A stretch of 64,000 nucleotides of DNA, taken from NCBI RefSeq assembly GCF_011046245.1, contig NZ_CP049244.1, positions 992,001 through 1,056,000 on the forward strand, read 5' to 3'. Within the stretch, counting starts at the first letter, position 1; each line of letters opens with the position of its first letter. The stretch is from Allorhizobium pseudoryzae. Its GTDB lineage: Bacteria > Pseudomonadota > Alphaproteobacteria > Rhizobiales > Rhizobiaceae. Positions 18,224 to 26,131 of this stretch are shown here, piece after piece. Both the position numbers and the translations under genes were made by a program. The notes beneath the pieces are model-generated. The model was not told the DNA's origin and did no database searches. It saw only the letters and a list, made by a program, of their open reading frames with translations.

Positions 18224-18871
18224 ATGCAAGTGATGGATGACGCGGATGATCTGAGGCGCGGCGCGCTGCGTCTGAACGACCGTGCGCCCGGTTTCACGGC
18301 CCGTTCGACCGCCGGTGACATTTCCCTTTCCTCCTATCGCGGCCGCTGGGTTCTATTCTTCTCCCACCCGGCGGACTTCACGGCGGTCTGCACCAGCGAG
18401 TTCCTCGCTTTCGCCAAAGCCGAAGAAAGGTTCCGCCGCCTGGATTGCGACCTGCTCGGGCTGTCGGTGGACAGTCTCTACGCCCATGTCGCCTGGCTGC
18501 AGGATATCGAACGCAACTTCGGTGTCCGTGTCGGTTTTCCGCTGATCGAGGACAGTTCCATGGTGATCGCAAAAGCCTACGGCATGCTGGACAGCACCTC
18601 GGCCAGCAGCGCCACGGTGCGCGCCACCTACATCATCGACCCGCACGGCATCATCCGCGCCATCGTCTGGTATCCCATGACGGTCGGACGTTCGGTGGAC
18701 GAATTGTTGCGGCTGGTGGAGGCCTTGCAGGTCTCCGAGAGGGAGGGGGCGCTCACGCCCGAAGGCTGGCAGCCGGGCTGTGCGCTGGTCGAACCGGCGG
18801 CGCAGACGCTGGAGACGGCCCGGCAGGCCGAACCCGGCCAGGCCTGGTATTATCGGGAGCGGCGCCCATGA
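18224..18871 (+). CDS. Peroxiredoxin (AhpC/Prx family)
   Basis: This 215-residue thioredoxin-fold peroxidase has the peroxidatic cysteine in FSHPADFTAVCTSEF (the PxxxTxxC motif). A second cysteine lies near the C-terminus in WQPGCALVEP, where resolving cysteines of typical Prx proteins occur. The start is the ATG at 18224 with GGAGG about ten bases upstream, rather than a TTG 24 bases earlier. It overlaps the BigR-like gene by four bases and shares a divergent operator with the persulfide hydrolase. It may reduce peroxides or persulfides arising during sulfide oxidation; that role is inferred from context. Confidence 0.9.
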   Translation: MQVMDDADDLRRGALRLNDRAPGFTARSTAGDISLSSYRGRWVLFFSHPADFTAVCTSEFLAFAKAEERFRRLDCDLLGLSVDSLYAHVAWLQDIERNFGVRVGFPLIEDSSMVIAKAYGMLDSTSASSATVRATYIIDPHGIIRAIVWYPMTVGRSVDELLRLVEALQVSEREGALTPEGWQPGCALVEPAAQTLETARQAEPGQAWYYRERRP

Positions 18872-19293
18872 CACCTCGTCTTCCGCTCGAGATGATGCAG
18901 GAACGGTCTGCCGAAGCGGCGGAATTCATGCGCCTGTTCAGCACCCCGACCAGGCTGATGCTGCTCTGTTACATTGCCGGGGGCGAACGGTCCGTGGGCG
19001 ATATCCAGGACGAGCTTGGCTTGAAGCAGCCAGCGCTTTCCCAGCAGCTGGCCGAACTCAGGACGGCGGGCGTGGTGAAAACCAGGAGGGAATCCCGGCA
19101 GATTTTTTATTCGGTCGCCGATGATCGAGTCAGCGCCGTCATGCAGACGCTGTTTGCGCTGTTTTGCCCGCCGGATGTGCAGAAACAGGTGGTTACCAGC
19201 GAGACGTCAATGAGGGTTGCCTCAACAGGCCTAGGTTCCGCAGCTGCAGAGGCTGGCGAAAGCGCCCAGTGGGCGAGGCTTGATCCCGTATGA
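18868..19293 (+). CDS. bigR: ArsR-family persulfide-sensing repressor, BigR/SqrR-like
   Basis: This 141-residue winged-helix protein has the ArsR DNA-reading segment (SVGDIQDELGLKQPALSQQLAELRTAGVV). Cys34 (LMLLCYIAGGERS) and Cys100 (LFALFCPP) are 66 residues apart, the same spacing as the thiol pair of BigR (42/108) and SqrR (41/107), which forms a disulfide or polysulfide bridge on persulfide exposure. The start ATG at 18868 overlaps the peroxiredoxin stop (ATGA). The C-terminal 40 residues, rich in Ala, Ser and Gly, extend beyond the usual family end. It most likely represses the peroxiredoxin-bigR and hydrolase-tauE units. Confidence 0.88.
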   Translation: MTPRLPLEMMQERSAEAAEFMRLFSTPTRLMLLCYIAGGERSVGDIQDELGLKQPALSQQLAELRTAGVVKTRRESRQIFYSVADDRVSAVMQTLFALFCPPDVQKQVVTSETSMRVASTGLGSAAAEAGESAQWARLDPV

Positions 19294-19330
19294 CGAGGGG
19301 CGCGCGGTCGTCAGCCGCGCACCTTGTGTG

Positions 19331-19411
19331 TCACGTCCCGTCGCGCCACCGGAAGAATGCGATGCCGCCGATCCCAAGACAGAAAGCGAGTGCGACACCT
19401 GTAAGTAGCAT
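19331..19411 (-). CDS. Putative 26-residue membrane peptide
   Basis: This small reading frame encodes MLLTGVALAFCLGIGG followed by IAFFRWRDGT: one hydrophobic helix then a positively charged end, as in many single-pass small proteins. It has a good ribosome-binding site (GGGAGGACTGCCA before the ATG). It lies alone in the 266-bp gap between the bigR-like and cupin genes, on the minus strand. I do not recognise a family. A chance frame of this size is possible, so the evidence is the combination of Shine-Dalgarno, start and helix. Confidence 0.4.
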   Translation of the reverse strand: MLLTGVALAFCLGIGGIAFFRWRDGT

Positions 19412-19559
19412 TGGCAGTCCTCCCAAACCGCTGAAAAGCCGCGCTCCTCAACGCAGCCGCCACAGTGGTACACGCGCCAAGCGAATTGGCAAGCGAATTA
19501 GCAAATGGCAAAACTTTTAGGGAAGACCCGCCGCGGATAGGGCGGGTATCCAGCTTTGA

Positions 19560-20066
19560 TCAGCCCGCCCGCCAAAGTTCTCCCAGCGGGCCGTCCGGCC
19601 CGAAGAGCGGGTCCGTTTCCGGTGGTGGAAGTGTCGCAATGCTGCTCTTTTGCGCCTCGGTCGGCGCGTCCGTCAGGATGTCGGCCTCCTGCCCCGGCGG
19701 ATAGGCGCCGATCACCAGGAAATCAGCGGTTGCTTCCAGCCGCATGTGTCCGGTGCCGGCCGGCAGCACCAGGCAATCGCCCGCCTTCGCCTCAATGATC
19801 TTGCCCGTCGATCCGCCGATCAGAAGCCGCACATGGCCTTTGGCAATCCCCAGCACCTCGTGCGCCCGGCTGTGGTAATGCTGGTAGGGAAAAATCCCGT
19901 TTTGCCAGATGTCCTGCCAGCCGTTCTGCGAGAACCGCTCTTCGAAGGCTTCCGCCCGATGCGCATCGTCGCCCGGCAGCACGGCGCTGTAAAGCAGCAC
20001 CGGAAAGACCGAATGGTTGGGTACCCAGTCGCTTGCCTCGAACATCATTGCGTCGGGCTCAGTCAT
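19560..20066 (-). CDS. Cupin-domain protein (YjlB-like)
   Basis: This 168-residue single-domain cupin contains motif 1 (YQHYHSRAHEVLGIAKGHVRLLIGG) and motif 2 (GDCLVLPAGTGHMRLEA), with the histidines and glutamate expected for metal binding. The overall pattern resembles the small stand-alone cupins of the B. subtilis YjlB group, whose function is not established. The start ATG at 20066 follows GAGGAGAAGGC. It is transcribed alone and faces the dpp operon across a 505-bp gap, so no pathway can be assigned. Confidence 0.8.
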   Translation of the reverse strand: MTEPDAMMFEASDWVPNHSVFPVLLYSAVLPGDDAHRAEAFEERFSQNGWQDIWQNGIFPYQHYHSRAHEVLGIAKGHVRLLIGGSTGKIIEAKAGDCLVLPAGTGHMRLEATADFLVIGAYPPGQEADILTDAPTEAQKSSIATLPPPETDPLFGPDGPLGELWRAG

Positions 20067-20571
20067 TGCCTTCTCCTCATTGCCGTTGCCCTTGTTGCAT
20101 CCGGCAACGGGCCCGCTGCAACAAGCCGTGGATCGGCGGGAGGTTCCAGTCTGGAGGCGACCGGCTCAGCGGCAGATTCTGCCGGCTCCTATCGCACGTC
20201 GCAAATTTTCTATAGTGACCAGTTCAGGCTGTAGATGGATTGTGCTGCAGTGCGAGATCGTTTGAAATATTATTTCTGTTTTCCTGTCATATTTTTACAG
20301 ATCGGAAAGTCTCGTAATTTTTCCGAAGAATTCACGCGCAACGGGCAAGCCCGCGCCTTTACAAGGCGCCCCTAAAGGATATGAGGGAGGCACTGCTGCG
20401 CGTACTTTCCCGCGAATTTGGACGGGTTTGCGGCGCAAAGGCGGTGGTGGCAGGATGTTGTGCAGGGGAAAGCGAGAGAAAAAACAATCTTCTCTCCCCA
20501 ACATCTGCTATCTGCAAACCGAACACGGAGCGACGTCGGACGAATCCATGTCGCACCTATGGGAGATAACA
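20067..20571. other. 505-bp region between cupin gene and dppA
   Basis: This is the only stretch over 300 bp without an assigned gene. It holds an inverted repeat near the cupin (20091-20125), an A/T-rich segment at about 20200-20330 likely to hold a promoter, and a small hairpin GCGCCTT-TAC-AAGGCGC at 20353-20369. A possible 62-codon upstream frame (20381-20569) begins after AAAGGAT and stops two bases before dppA. I see no transposon remnant or RNA gene. The frame's composition does not look clearly protein-like, so I leave it uncalled. Confidence 0.5.
20091..20125. promoter_or_regulatory. Inverted repeat upstream of cupin gene
   Basis: CTTGTTGCA and TGCAACAAG are perfect 9-bp arms separated by 17 bp, starting 25 bp upstream of the cupin start. 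It could be an operator for the cupin gene or a hairpin in its leader. No regulator is assigned. Confidence 0.35.
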
Positions 20572-22167
20572 ATGAAATACAAATTTGGCTTTGCTGCGGC
20601 ACTTCTCGCGGCGTCCTTCCTGTCGACCGCCGCGAGCGCAAAGACGTTCGTGTTCTGCTCTGAAGGTTCTCCGGAAGGTTTCGATCCGGGCCTTTACACC
20701 GCCGGCACCACGTTTGATGCGTCTGCGCATCCGGTCTACAGCCGCCTGCTGGAGTTCGAACCCGGCACGACGAAGCCGGTTGCCGGACTTGCGGAAAGCT
20801 GGACCGTTTCGGACGATGGCAAGGAATATACCTTCAAGCTGCGCCCGGGCGTCAAGTTCCACACAACGGAATTCTTCACGCCGACCCGCACGCTGAATGC
20901 CGATGACGTGGTGTTCTCGATCGATCGCCAGATCAACAAGGACAACCCGTGGCACCAGTATGTTGCTGGCACGTCGTGGGAATATGCCGCCGGCATGGGT
21001 TTCCCGGAACTCATCAAGTCGGTCGAGAAGGTCGATGACCTGACGGTCAAGTTCGTGCTGAACCGTCCGGAAGCGCCGTTCCTCGCCAACCTCGCCATGC
21101 CGTTCGCGTCGATCATGTCGAAGGAATATGCCGACAGCCTGGACAAGGCCGGCAAGAAGGAACAGCTGAACCAGATGCCGCTCGGCACCGGTCCGTTCTC
21201 CTTCGTCGGTTACCAGCAGGATGCGGTTATCCGCTACGCCAAGAATGCCGATTACTGGGGCGGTGCGCCGAAGATCGACGATCTGGTCTTCGCCATCACC
21301 ACCGATGCCGCCGTCCGTTACCAGAAGCTGAAGGCCGGCGAATGCCACCTGATGCCGTATCCGAATGCCGCCGACGTGCAGTCGATGAAGTCGGACTCCA
21401 ACCTGAAGGTGATGGAACAGGAAGGCCTGAACGTCGCCTACCTCGCCTACAACACCACCCAGGCGCCGTTCGACAAGCCGGAAGTGCGCAAGGCGCTCAA
21501 CAAGGCGATCAACAAGAAGGCGATCGTCGAGGCCGTGTTCCAGGGCATGGCAACACCGGCAACGAACCCGATCCCGCCGACCATGTGGTCCTATAACAAG
21601 GACGTCAAGGACGACGCCTACGATCTCGACGCCGCAAAGAAGATGCTGGCGGATGCCGGCGTAAAGGATCTGTCGATGAAGATCTGGGCCATGCCGGTTT
21701 CGCGTCCCTACATGCTGAACGCCCGTCGTGCAGCCGAGATCATGCAGGACGACTTTGCCAAGATCGGCGTCAAGGTCGAGATCGTTTCCTACGAATGGGC
21801 AGAATATCTGCAGCGTTCGAAGGCCAAGGATCGTGACGGTGCCGCCATGCTCGGCTGGACCGGCGACAACGGCGATCCGGACAACTTCCTTGACACCCTG
21901 CTCGGTTGCGATGCCGTCGGCGGCAACAACCGCGCCCAGTGGTGCAACAAGGAGTTCGACGCTCTCGTGAAGAAGGCCAAGGTCACCTCCGACCAGGCAG
22001 AGCGCACCAAGCTCTATGAAGAGGCGCAGGTCATCTTCAAGAAGGAAGCGCCCTGGGCCACGCTCGACCACTCCCTGTCCGTCGTTCCGATGCGCAAGGA
22101 AGTGACCGGCTTCGTCCAGAGCCCGCTCGGCGACTTCACCTTCGAGAACGTCGATATCGCCGAATAA
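20572..22167 (+). CDS. dppA: Periplasmic dipeptide-binding protein
   Basis: This 531-residue family-5 solute-binding protein delivers dipeptides (and in some bacteria haem or delta-aminolevulinate) to DppBCDF. The start ATG at 20572 gives a signal peptide ending AASA, and the mature protein begins KTFVFCSEGSPEGFDPGLYTAGTTFDAS, close to E. coli DppA. Further matches are LNADDVVFSIDRQ, GTGPFSF, LNVAYLAYNTTQAPF, IPPTMWSYN and MLGWTGDNGDPDNF, the last containing ligand-terminus contacts. A strong hairpin follows the stop, so dppA is probably made in excess over the permease genes. Confidence 0.95.
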   Translation: MKYKFGFAAALLAASFLSTAASAKTFVFCSEGSPEGFDPGLYTAGTTFDASAHPVYSRLLEFEPGTTKPVAGLAESWTVSDDGKEYTFKLRPGVKFHTTEFFTPTRTLNADDVVFSIDRQINKDNPWHQYVAGTSWEYAAGMGFPELIKSVEKVDDLTVKFVLNRPEAPFLANLAMPFASIMSKEYADSLDKAGKKEQLNQMPLGTGPFSFVGYQQDAVIRYAKNADYWGGAPKIDDLVFAITTDAAVRYQKLKAGECHLMPYPNAADVQSMKSDSNLKVMEQEGLNVAYLAYNTTQAPFDKPEVRKALNKAINKKAIVEAVFQGMATPATNPIPPTMWSYNKDVKDDAYDLDAAKKMLADAGVKDLSMKIWAMPVSRPYMLNARRAAEIMQDDFAKIGVKVEIVSYEWAEYLQRSKAKDRDGAAMLGWTGDNGDPDNFLDTLLGCDAVGGNNRAQWCNKEFDALVKKAKVTSDQAERTKLYEEAQVIFKKEAPWATLDHSLSVVPMRKEVTGFVQSPLGDFTFENVDIAE

Positions 22168-22191
22168 TCGGCCATTATGACGCATGACAGG

Positions 22192-22220
22192 CCGCGGAAT
22201 GGTGACATTCCGCGGCTTTT
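22192..22220 (+). terminator. Intra-operon terminator/attenuator after dppA
   Basis: CCGCGGAATG-GTGA-CATTCCGCGG is a perfect 10-bp stem with a 4-nt loop followed by CTTTTCC, 25 bp after the dppA stop. As dppB follows on the same strand, it likely gives partial read-through or protects the 3' end of the dppA message. Confidence 0.8.
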
Positions 22221-22325
22221 CCTCAAAGATCGATGCTCGCGGAAGGGCATGATCCAAGGTCTGGCAAAGTCCCGGCATGTCTTGTGTCGGCCAGAACCAG
22301 CCTTCAGAAAAACAACAGGTCCACC

Positions 22326-23330
22326 ATGTTTGGCTTCCTCTTGCGGCGTCTCGCCGTGCTGATCCCGACGTTCATCGGGGTCTCCATCATCGCGTTTGCC
22401 TTCATCCGGCTGCTTCCGGGCGATCCGGTGGCGCTTTTGTCCGGCGAACGGGTCATGTCGCCGGAACGGCATGCGCAGATCAGTGCGCAGCTCGGCCTCG
22501 ACCGGCCGATGGTAATTCAATATTTCGATTATCTGGGCGGCGTGCTGACCGGAGATTTCGGCTCCTCGATCGTCTCGAAAACGCCGATTCTGAAGCAATT
22601 CTGGGCGCTGTTTCCGGCGACCGTCGAACTTTCCTTCTGCGCCATCCTGATCGCCGTGGTCATCGGCATTCCGGCCGGGGTGATTGCCGCGATCAAGCGC
22701 GGCTCGGTGGTTGACCAGTCGATGATGGGTGTCGCGCTCGTCGGCTATTCCATGCCGATCTTCTGGTGGGGCCTGCTTCTCATCATCCTGTTTTCCGGTA
22801 TCCTGCAATGGACGCCGGTCTCGGGCCGCATTTCGCTGATGTATTTCTTCAAGCCGGTCACCGGCTTCATGTTGATCGATTCGCTGATCTCCGGCCAGAA
22901 GGGCGCCTTCTCCTCGGCCGTCAGCCACCTGATCCTGCCCTCCATCGTGCTTGCGACGATCCCGCTCGCGGTGATCGCCCGCCAGACGCGGTCTGCCATG
23001 CTGGAAGTGCTGTCGGAGGACTATATCCGCACGGCGCGCGCCAAGGGACTGTCGCCCTTCCGCGTCGTCAGCCTGCACGCGCTGCGCAATGCCATGATCC
23101 CGGTCATCACCACGATCGGCCTGCAGATCGGCGTGATGCTGGCTGGCGCGATCCTGACGGAAACCATCTTTTCCTGGCCGGGCATCGGCAAGTGGATGGT
23201 GGATAGCGTTTTCCGCCGCGATTATCCGGTCATCCAGGGCGGCCTGCTCCTGATCGCCGGCATCATCATGGTGGTGAACCTGATCGTCGACCTGCTCTAC
23301 GGTCTCGTCAACCCGCGTATCCGCCACTAA
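22326..23330 (+). CDS. dppB: Dipeptide ABC transporter permease DppB
   Basis: DppB (334 residues) is one of two inner-membrane permeases of the dipeptide importer. The start ATG at 22326 gives MFGFLLRRLAVLIPTFIGVSIIAFAFIRLLPGDPV in outline, the typical DppB/OppB opening with its first helix and periplasmic PGDP element. An in-frame upstream extension lacks family resemblance. The EAA loop that contacts the ATPases is at YIRTARAKGLSPFRVVSLHALRNAMIPVI. The end (LLYGLVNPRIRH) matches the family. It lies 15 bp before dppC. Confidence 0.95.
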   Translation: MFGFLLRRLAVLIPTFIGVSIIAFAFIRLLPGDPVALLSGERVMSPERHAQISAQLGLDRPMVIQYFDYLGGVLTGDFGSSIVSKTPILKQFWALFPATVELSFCAILIAVVIGIPAGVIAAIKRGSVVDQSMMGVALVGYSMPIFWWGLLLIILFSGILQWTPVSGRISLMYFFKPVTGFMLIDSLISGQKGAFSSAVSHLILPSIVLATIPLAVIARQTRSAMLEVLSEDYIRTARAKGLSPFRVVSLHALRNAMIPVITTIGLQIGVMLAGAILTETIFSWPGIGKWMVDSVFRRDYPVIQGGLLLIAGIIMVVNLIVDLLYGLVNPRIRH

Positions 23331-23345
23331 GAAGGAGAAAATCCC

Positions 23346-24254
23346 ATGGCAGACACAGCCAAGACCCAGGCGGTCAGCAACGCGGCGCTTCGCCGCCAGA
23401 TGCTCGCCGAATTCTGGTTCTACTTTTCCGAAAACCGCGGCGCCGTCATCGGCCTGTTCGTGTTCATCGCGCTTGTCATCGTGGCGGTCTTCGCTTCGAT
23501 CATCGCACCGCATTCGCCCTTCGAACAGTATCGCGATGCCGTTCTGGTGCCGCCGGTCTGGCTGGAGGGTGGCCGCGCCACCTATCTGCTGGGCACAGAT
23601 GCGGTGGGACGCGATATCCTGTCGCGCCTCATCTACGGCGCGCAGTATTCGCTGTTCATCGGCCTGTTCGTCACCACGCTGTCGCTGACCGGCGGCATCC
23701 TGGTCGGCCTGATCGCCGGTTATTACCGCGGCTGGGTCGATACGGTGATCATGCGCCTGATGGACATCATCCTCGCCTTCCCGTCGCTGCTGCTTGCTCT
23801 CGTGCTGGTCGCGATCCTCGGCCCCAGTCTCACGAACGGCATGATCGCGATTGCGCTGACGCTGCAGCCGCATTTCGTGCGCCTGACGCGCGCCGCCGTG
23901 ATGGCGGAACTGACGCGCGATTACGTGACGGCCGCCCGTATCTCCGGCGCCGGCCCGTTCCGTCTGATGTTCCGCACCATCCTGCCGAACTGCACCGCAC
24001 CGCTGATCGTCCAGGCGACGCTCTCCTTCTCGAACGCGATCCTCGATGCCGCAGCGCTCGGCTTCCTCGGCATGGGCGCCCAGCCGCCGGCACCGGAATG
24101 GGGCACGATGCTGGCCGAAGCGCGCGAATTCATCCTGCGCGCCTGGTGGGTGGTGACCTTCCCCGGTCTTGCCATTCTCATCACCGTGCTGGCGATCAAC
24201 CTGATGGGTGACGGCCTGCGCGACGCGCTCGACCCGAAAATGAAGAGGTCCTGA
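23346..24254 (+). CDS. dppC: Dipeptide ABC transporter permease DppC
   Basis: DppC (302 residues) is the second permease. After a cytoplasmic leader it has the DppC/OppC N-terminal helix (GAVIGLFVFIALVIVAVFASIIAPHSP) and the HxLGTDxxGRD-like segment (YLLGTDAVGRDILSRLIYGA). The EAA loop is DYVTAARISGAGPFRLMFRTILPNCTAPLIV. The C-terminus NLMGDGLRDALDPKMKRS is diagnostic. The start follows AAGAAGGAGAAAATCCC and dppD begins two bases after the stop. Confidence 0.95.
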   Translation: MADTAKTQAVSNAALRRQMLAEFWFYFSENRGAVIGLFVFIALVIVAVFASIIAPHSPFEQYRDAVLVPPVWLEGGRATYLLGTDAVGRDILSRLIYGAQYSLFIGLFVTTLSLTGGILVGLIAGYYRGWVDTVIMRLMDIILAFPSLLLALVLVAILGPSLTNGMIAIALTLQPHFVRLTRAAVMAELTRDYVTAARISGAGPFRLMFRTILPNCTAPLIVQATLSFSNAILDAAALGFLGMGAQPPAPEWGTMLAEAREFILRAWWVVTFPGLAILITVLAINLMGDGLRDALDPKMKRS

Positions 24255-24256
24255 TC

Positions 24257-25108
24257 ATGGCGCTTCTTGAGATTGAAAACCTGACCGTCCAGTTCGAAAC
24301 CGCCAGCGGCTGGTTCAAGGCGGTCGATGGCGTGTCCCTCTCGGTTGATGAGCGGGAAGTGCTGGCGATCGTCGGCGAAAGCGGCTCGGGCAAATCCGTG
24401 TCGATGCTCGCCGTGATGGGGCTTCTGCCCTGGACGGCGAAGATCACCGCCGACAAGATGTTGTTCCAGGGCCGCGATATCCGCGCGCTCTCCGATGGCG
24501 AACGGCGCAAGCTGATCGGCAAGGACATGGCGATGATCTTCCAGGAGCCGATCGCCAGCCTCAATCCGTGCTTCACTGTCGGCTTCCAGATCGAGGAAGT
24601 CCTGCGCATCCACATGGGGATGGGCAAAAAGGAACGGCGTGCCCGCGCGATCGAGCTCTTCACCCAGGTCGGCCTGCCGAACCCGGCAGAAAGGCTCAAC
24701 CACTTTCCGCACCAGATGTCGGGCGGCCAGTGCCAGCGCGTGATGATCGCGATTGCGATTGCCTGTAATCCGAAGCTGCTCATCGCCGACGAGCCGACGA
24801 CCGCCCTCGACGTGACGATCCAGAAGCAGATCCTGGATCTCCTGATGTCGCTGCAGGTCAAGTACGGCATGGGCCTGATCATGATCACCCACGACATGGG
24901 TGTGGTGGCGGAAACCGCCGACCGCGTCATCGTGCAGTACAAGGGCCGCAAGATGGAAGAGGCCGATGTGCTGTCGCTCTTCGAGGCGCCGAAGAACGCT
25001 TACACGCGGGCACTGCTGTCGGCCCTGCCGGAAAACGCAACGGGTGATCGGTTGAGTACGGTCTCGGACTTCATGACGGCGGACGAACTGGCCGGAGGCG
25101 CACGATGA
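24257..25108 (+). CDS. dppD: Dipeptide ABC transporter ATPase DppD
   Basis: DppD (283 residues) is a cytoplasmic ATPase of the importer. Walker A is GESGSGKSVS, the Q-loop is MIFQEPIASLNP, the signature is MSGGQCQRVMIAIAIA, and Walker B is LLIADEPTTALDVTIQ, all intact. It is shorter than E. coli DppD (about 327), ending soon after the ATPase core with a reduced oligopeptide-transporter C-terminal extension. Its stop overlaps dppF by four bases. Confidence 0.93.
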   Translation: MALLEIENLTVQFETASGWFKAVDGVSLSVDEREVLAIVGESGSGKSVSMLAVMGLLPWTAKITADKMLFQGRDIRALSDGERRKLIGKDMAMIFQEPIASLNPCFTVGFQIEEVLRIHMGMGKKERRARAIELFTQVGLPNPAERLNHFPHQMSGGQCQRVMIAIAIACNPKLLIADEPTTALDVTIQKQILDLLMSLQVKYGMGLIMITHDMGVVAETADRVIVQYKGRKMEEADVLSLFEAPKNAYTRALLSALPENATGDRLSTVSDFMTADELAGGAR

Positions 25109-25956
25109 CGGCGACGACAAACAACGCGGTTCCCATGCTGGAAATCCGCAACATCAAGCAAGATTACCACGTCTCGCAGGGGCTCTTTAAGCCTGAGAAG
25201 GTGGTGCATGCGGTGAAGGGCGTGTCCTTCCAACTCGATGCCGGCAAGACGCTCGCGATCGTCGGCGAAAGCGGCTGCGGCAAGTCAACGCTGGCTCGCA
25301 TTTTGACCTTCATCGACGAGCCGACGGCGGGCGAACTGCTGATCGAGGGCAAGACGGTCGATACACGGCCCGGCCACCTCACGGCCGAAATGCGCCGCAA
25401 GGTTCAGATCGTCTTCCAGAACCCCTATGGCTCGCTCAATCCACGCCAGAAGATCGGCGATGTTCTGGGCGAACCGCTGGCGATCAACACGAAGATGTCG
25501 GCGGCGGAACGCCGCGAGCGGGCGACCGACATGCTGGTCAAGGTCGGTCTCGCCCCGGAGCACTACAATCGTTATCCGCACATGTTCTCGGGCGGCCAGC
25601 GCCAGCGCATCGCGATTGCCCGGGCACTGATGCTCAACCCGAAACTTCTGGTGCTGGACGAGCCGGTCTCGGCGCTCGATCTGTCGGTGCAGGCCCAGGT
25701 GCTGAACCTGCTCGCCGACCTGCAGGAAGAGTTCGGCCTCACGTACGTGTTCATCAGCCACGATCTGTCGGTGGTCAAATACATCGCCGACGAGGTGATG
25801 GTGATGTATTACGGCGAAGCGGTCGAATACGGTTCGCGCGAAGAGGTCTTTGCTGATCCGAAGCACGAGTACACGCGCACCCTGTTTGCCGCGACGCCGC
25901 GCGCCGACGTCGAATCCATCCGCGCGCGCCTCGCCCGCAAGCAGGCCGTCGCCTGA
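25105..25956 (+). CDS. dppF: Dipeptide ABC transporter ATPase DppF
   Basis: DppF (283 residues) is the second ATPase. It has GESGCGKST, the Q-loop region IVFQNPYGSLNPRQKIGD, the signature FSGGQRQRIAIARALM and VLDEPVSALDLSVQ. A short C-terminal extension ending in an Ala/Arg tail is present. The start at 25105 is coupled to the dppD stop. It is the last gene of dppABCDF; a palindromic repeat region follows. Confidence 0.93.
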   Translation: MTATTNNAVPMLEIRNIKQDYHVSQGLFKPEKVVHAVKGVSFQLDAGKTLAIVGESGCGKSTLARILTFIDEPTAGELLIEGKTVDTRPGHLTAEMRRKVQIVFQNPYGSLNPRQKIGDVLGEPLAINTKMSAAERRERATDMLVKVGLAPEHYNRYPHMFSGGQRQRIAIARALMLNPKLLVLDEPVSALDLSVQAQVLNLLADLQEEFGLTYVFISHDLSVVKYIADEVMVMYYGEAVEYGSREEVFADPKHEYTRTLFAATPRADVESIRARLARKQAVA

Positions 25957-25981
25957 TCGTCGGCGAGCTGTAGCTTCTACT

Positions 25982-26097
25982 CCCTCTCCCCGCGAGCGGG
26001 GAGAGGGCTGGGGTGAGGGGCAATGAGCTGGCACAACAGTTTGGCATGCCCCTCATCCGGCTGCCGCCACCTTCTCCCCGTCCAGACGGGGAGAAGG
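25982..26097. repeat. Palindromic intergenic repeat of rhizobial (RIME-like) type
   Basis: Two strong palindromes lie in inverse order: CCCTCTCCCCGC/GCGGGGAGAGGG (25982-26007) and CCTTCTCCCCGT/ACGGGGAGAAGG (26070-26097). Between them GTGAGGGGCA and TGCCCCTCAT form a further near-perfect inverted match, so the whole unit could fold. Such CTCCCC/GGGGAG mosaic elements are common between genes of Rhizobium, Agrobacterium and Sinorhizobium. It lies between the convergent ends of dppF and a LysR gene and may act as a bidirectional terminator. The family name is from memory. Confidence 0.75.
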
Positions 26098-26131
26098 AAG
26101 ATACCCGCACCGTCCTTCCGTCTGATCTGGT

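Noticed and set aside
20381..20569. 62-codon plus-strand frame just before dppA as a real gene
   Set aside because: Cys/Arg-rich composition without recognisable structure. Kept only as a leader-frame hypothesis.
22014..23873. 619-codon minus-strand frame across dppA, dppB and dppC
   Set aside because: Antisense to the dpp genes; its translation is dominated by Arg, Asp, His and Gln repeats without a fold or motif.
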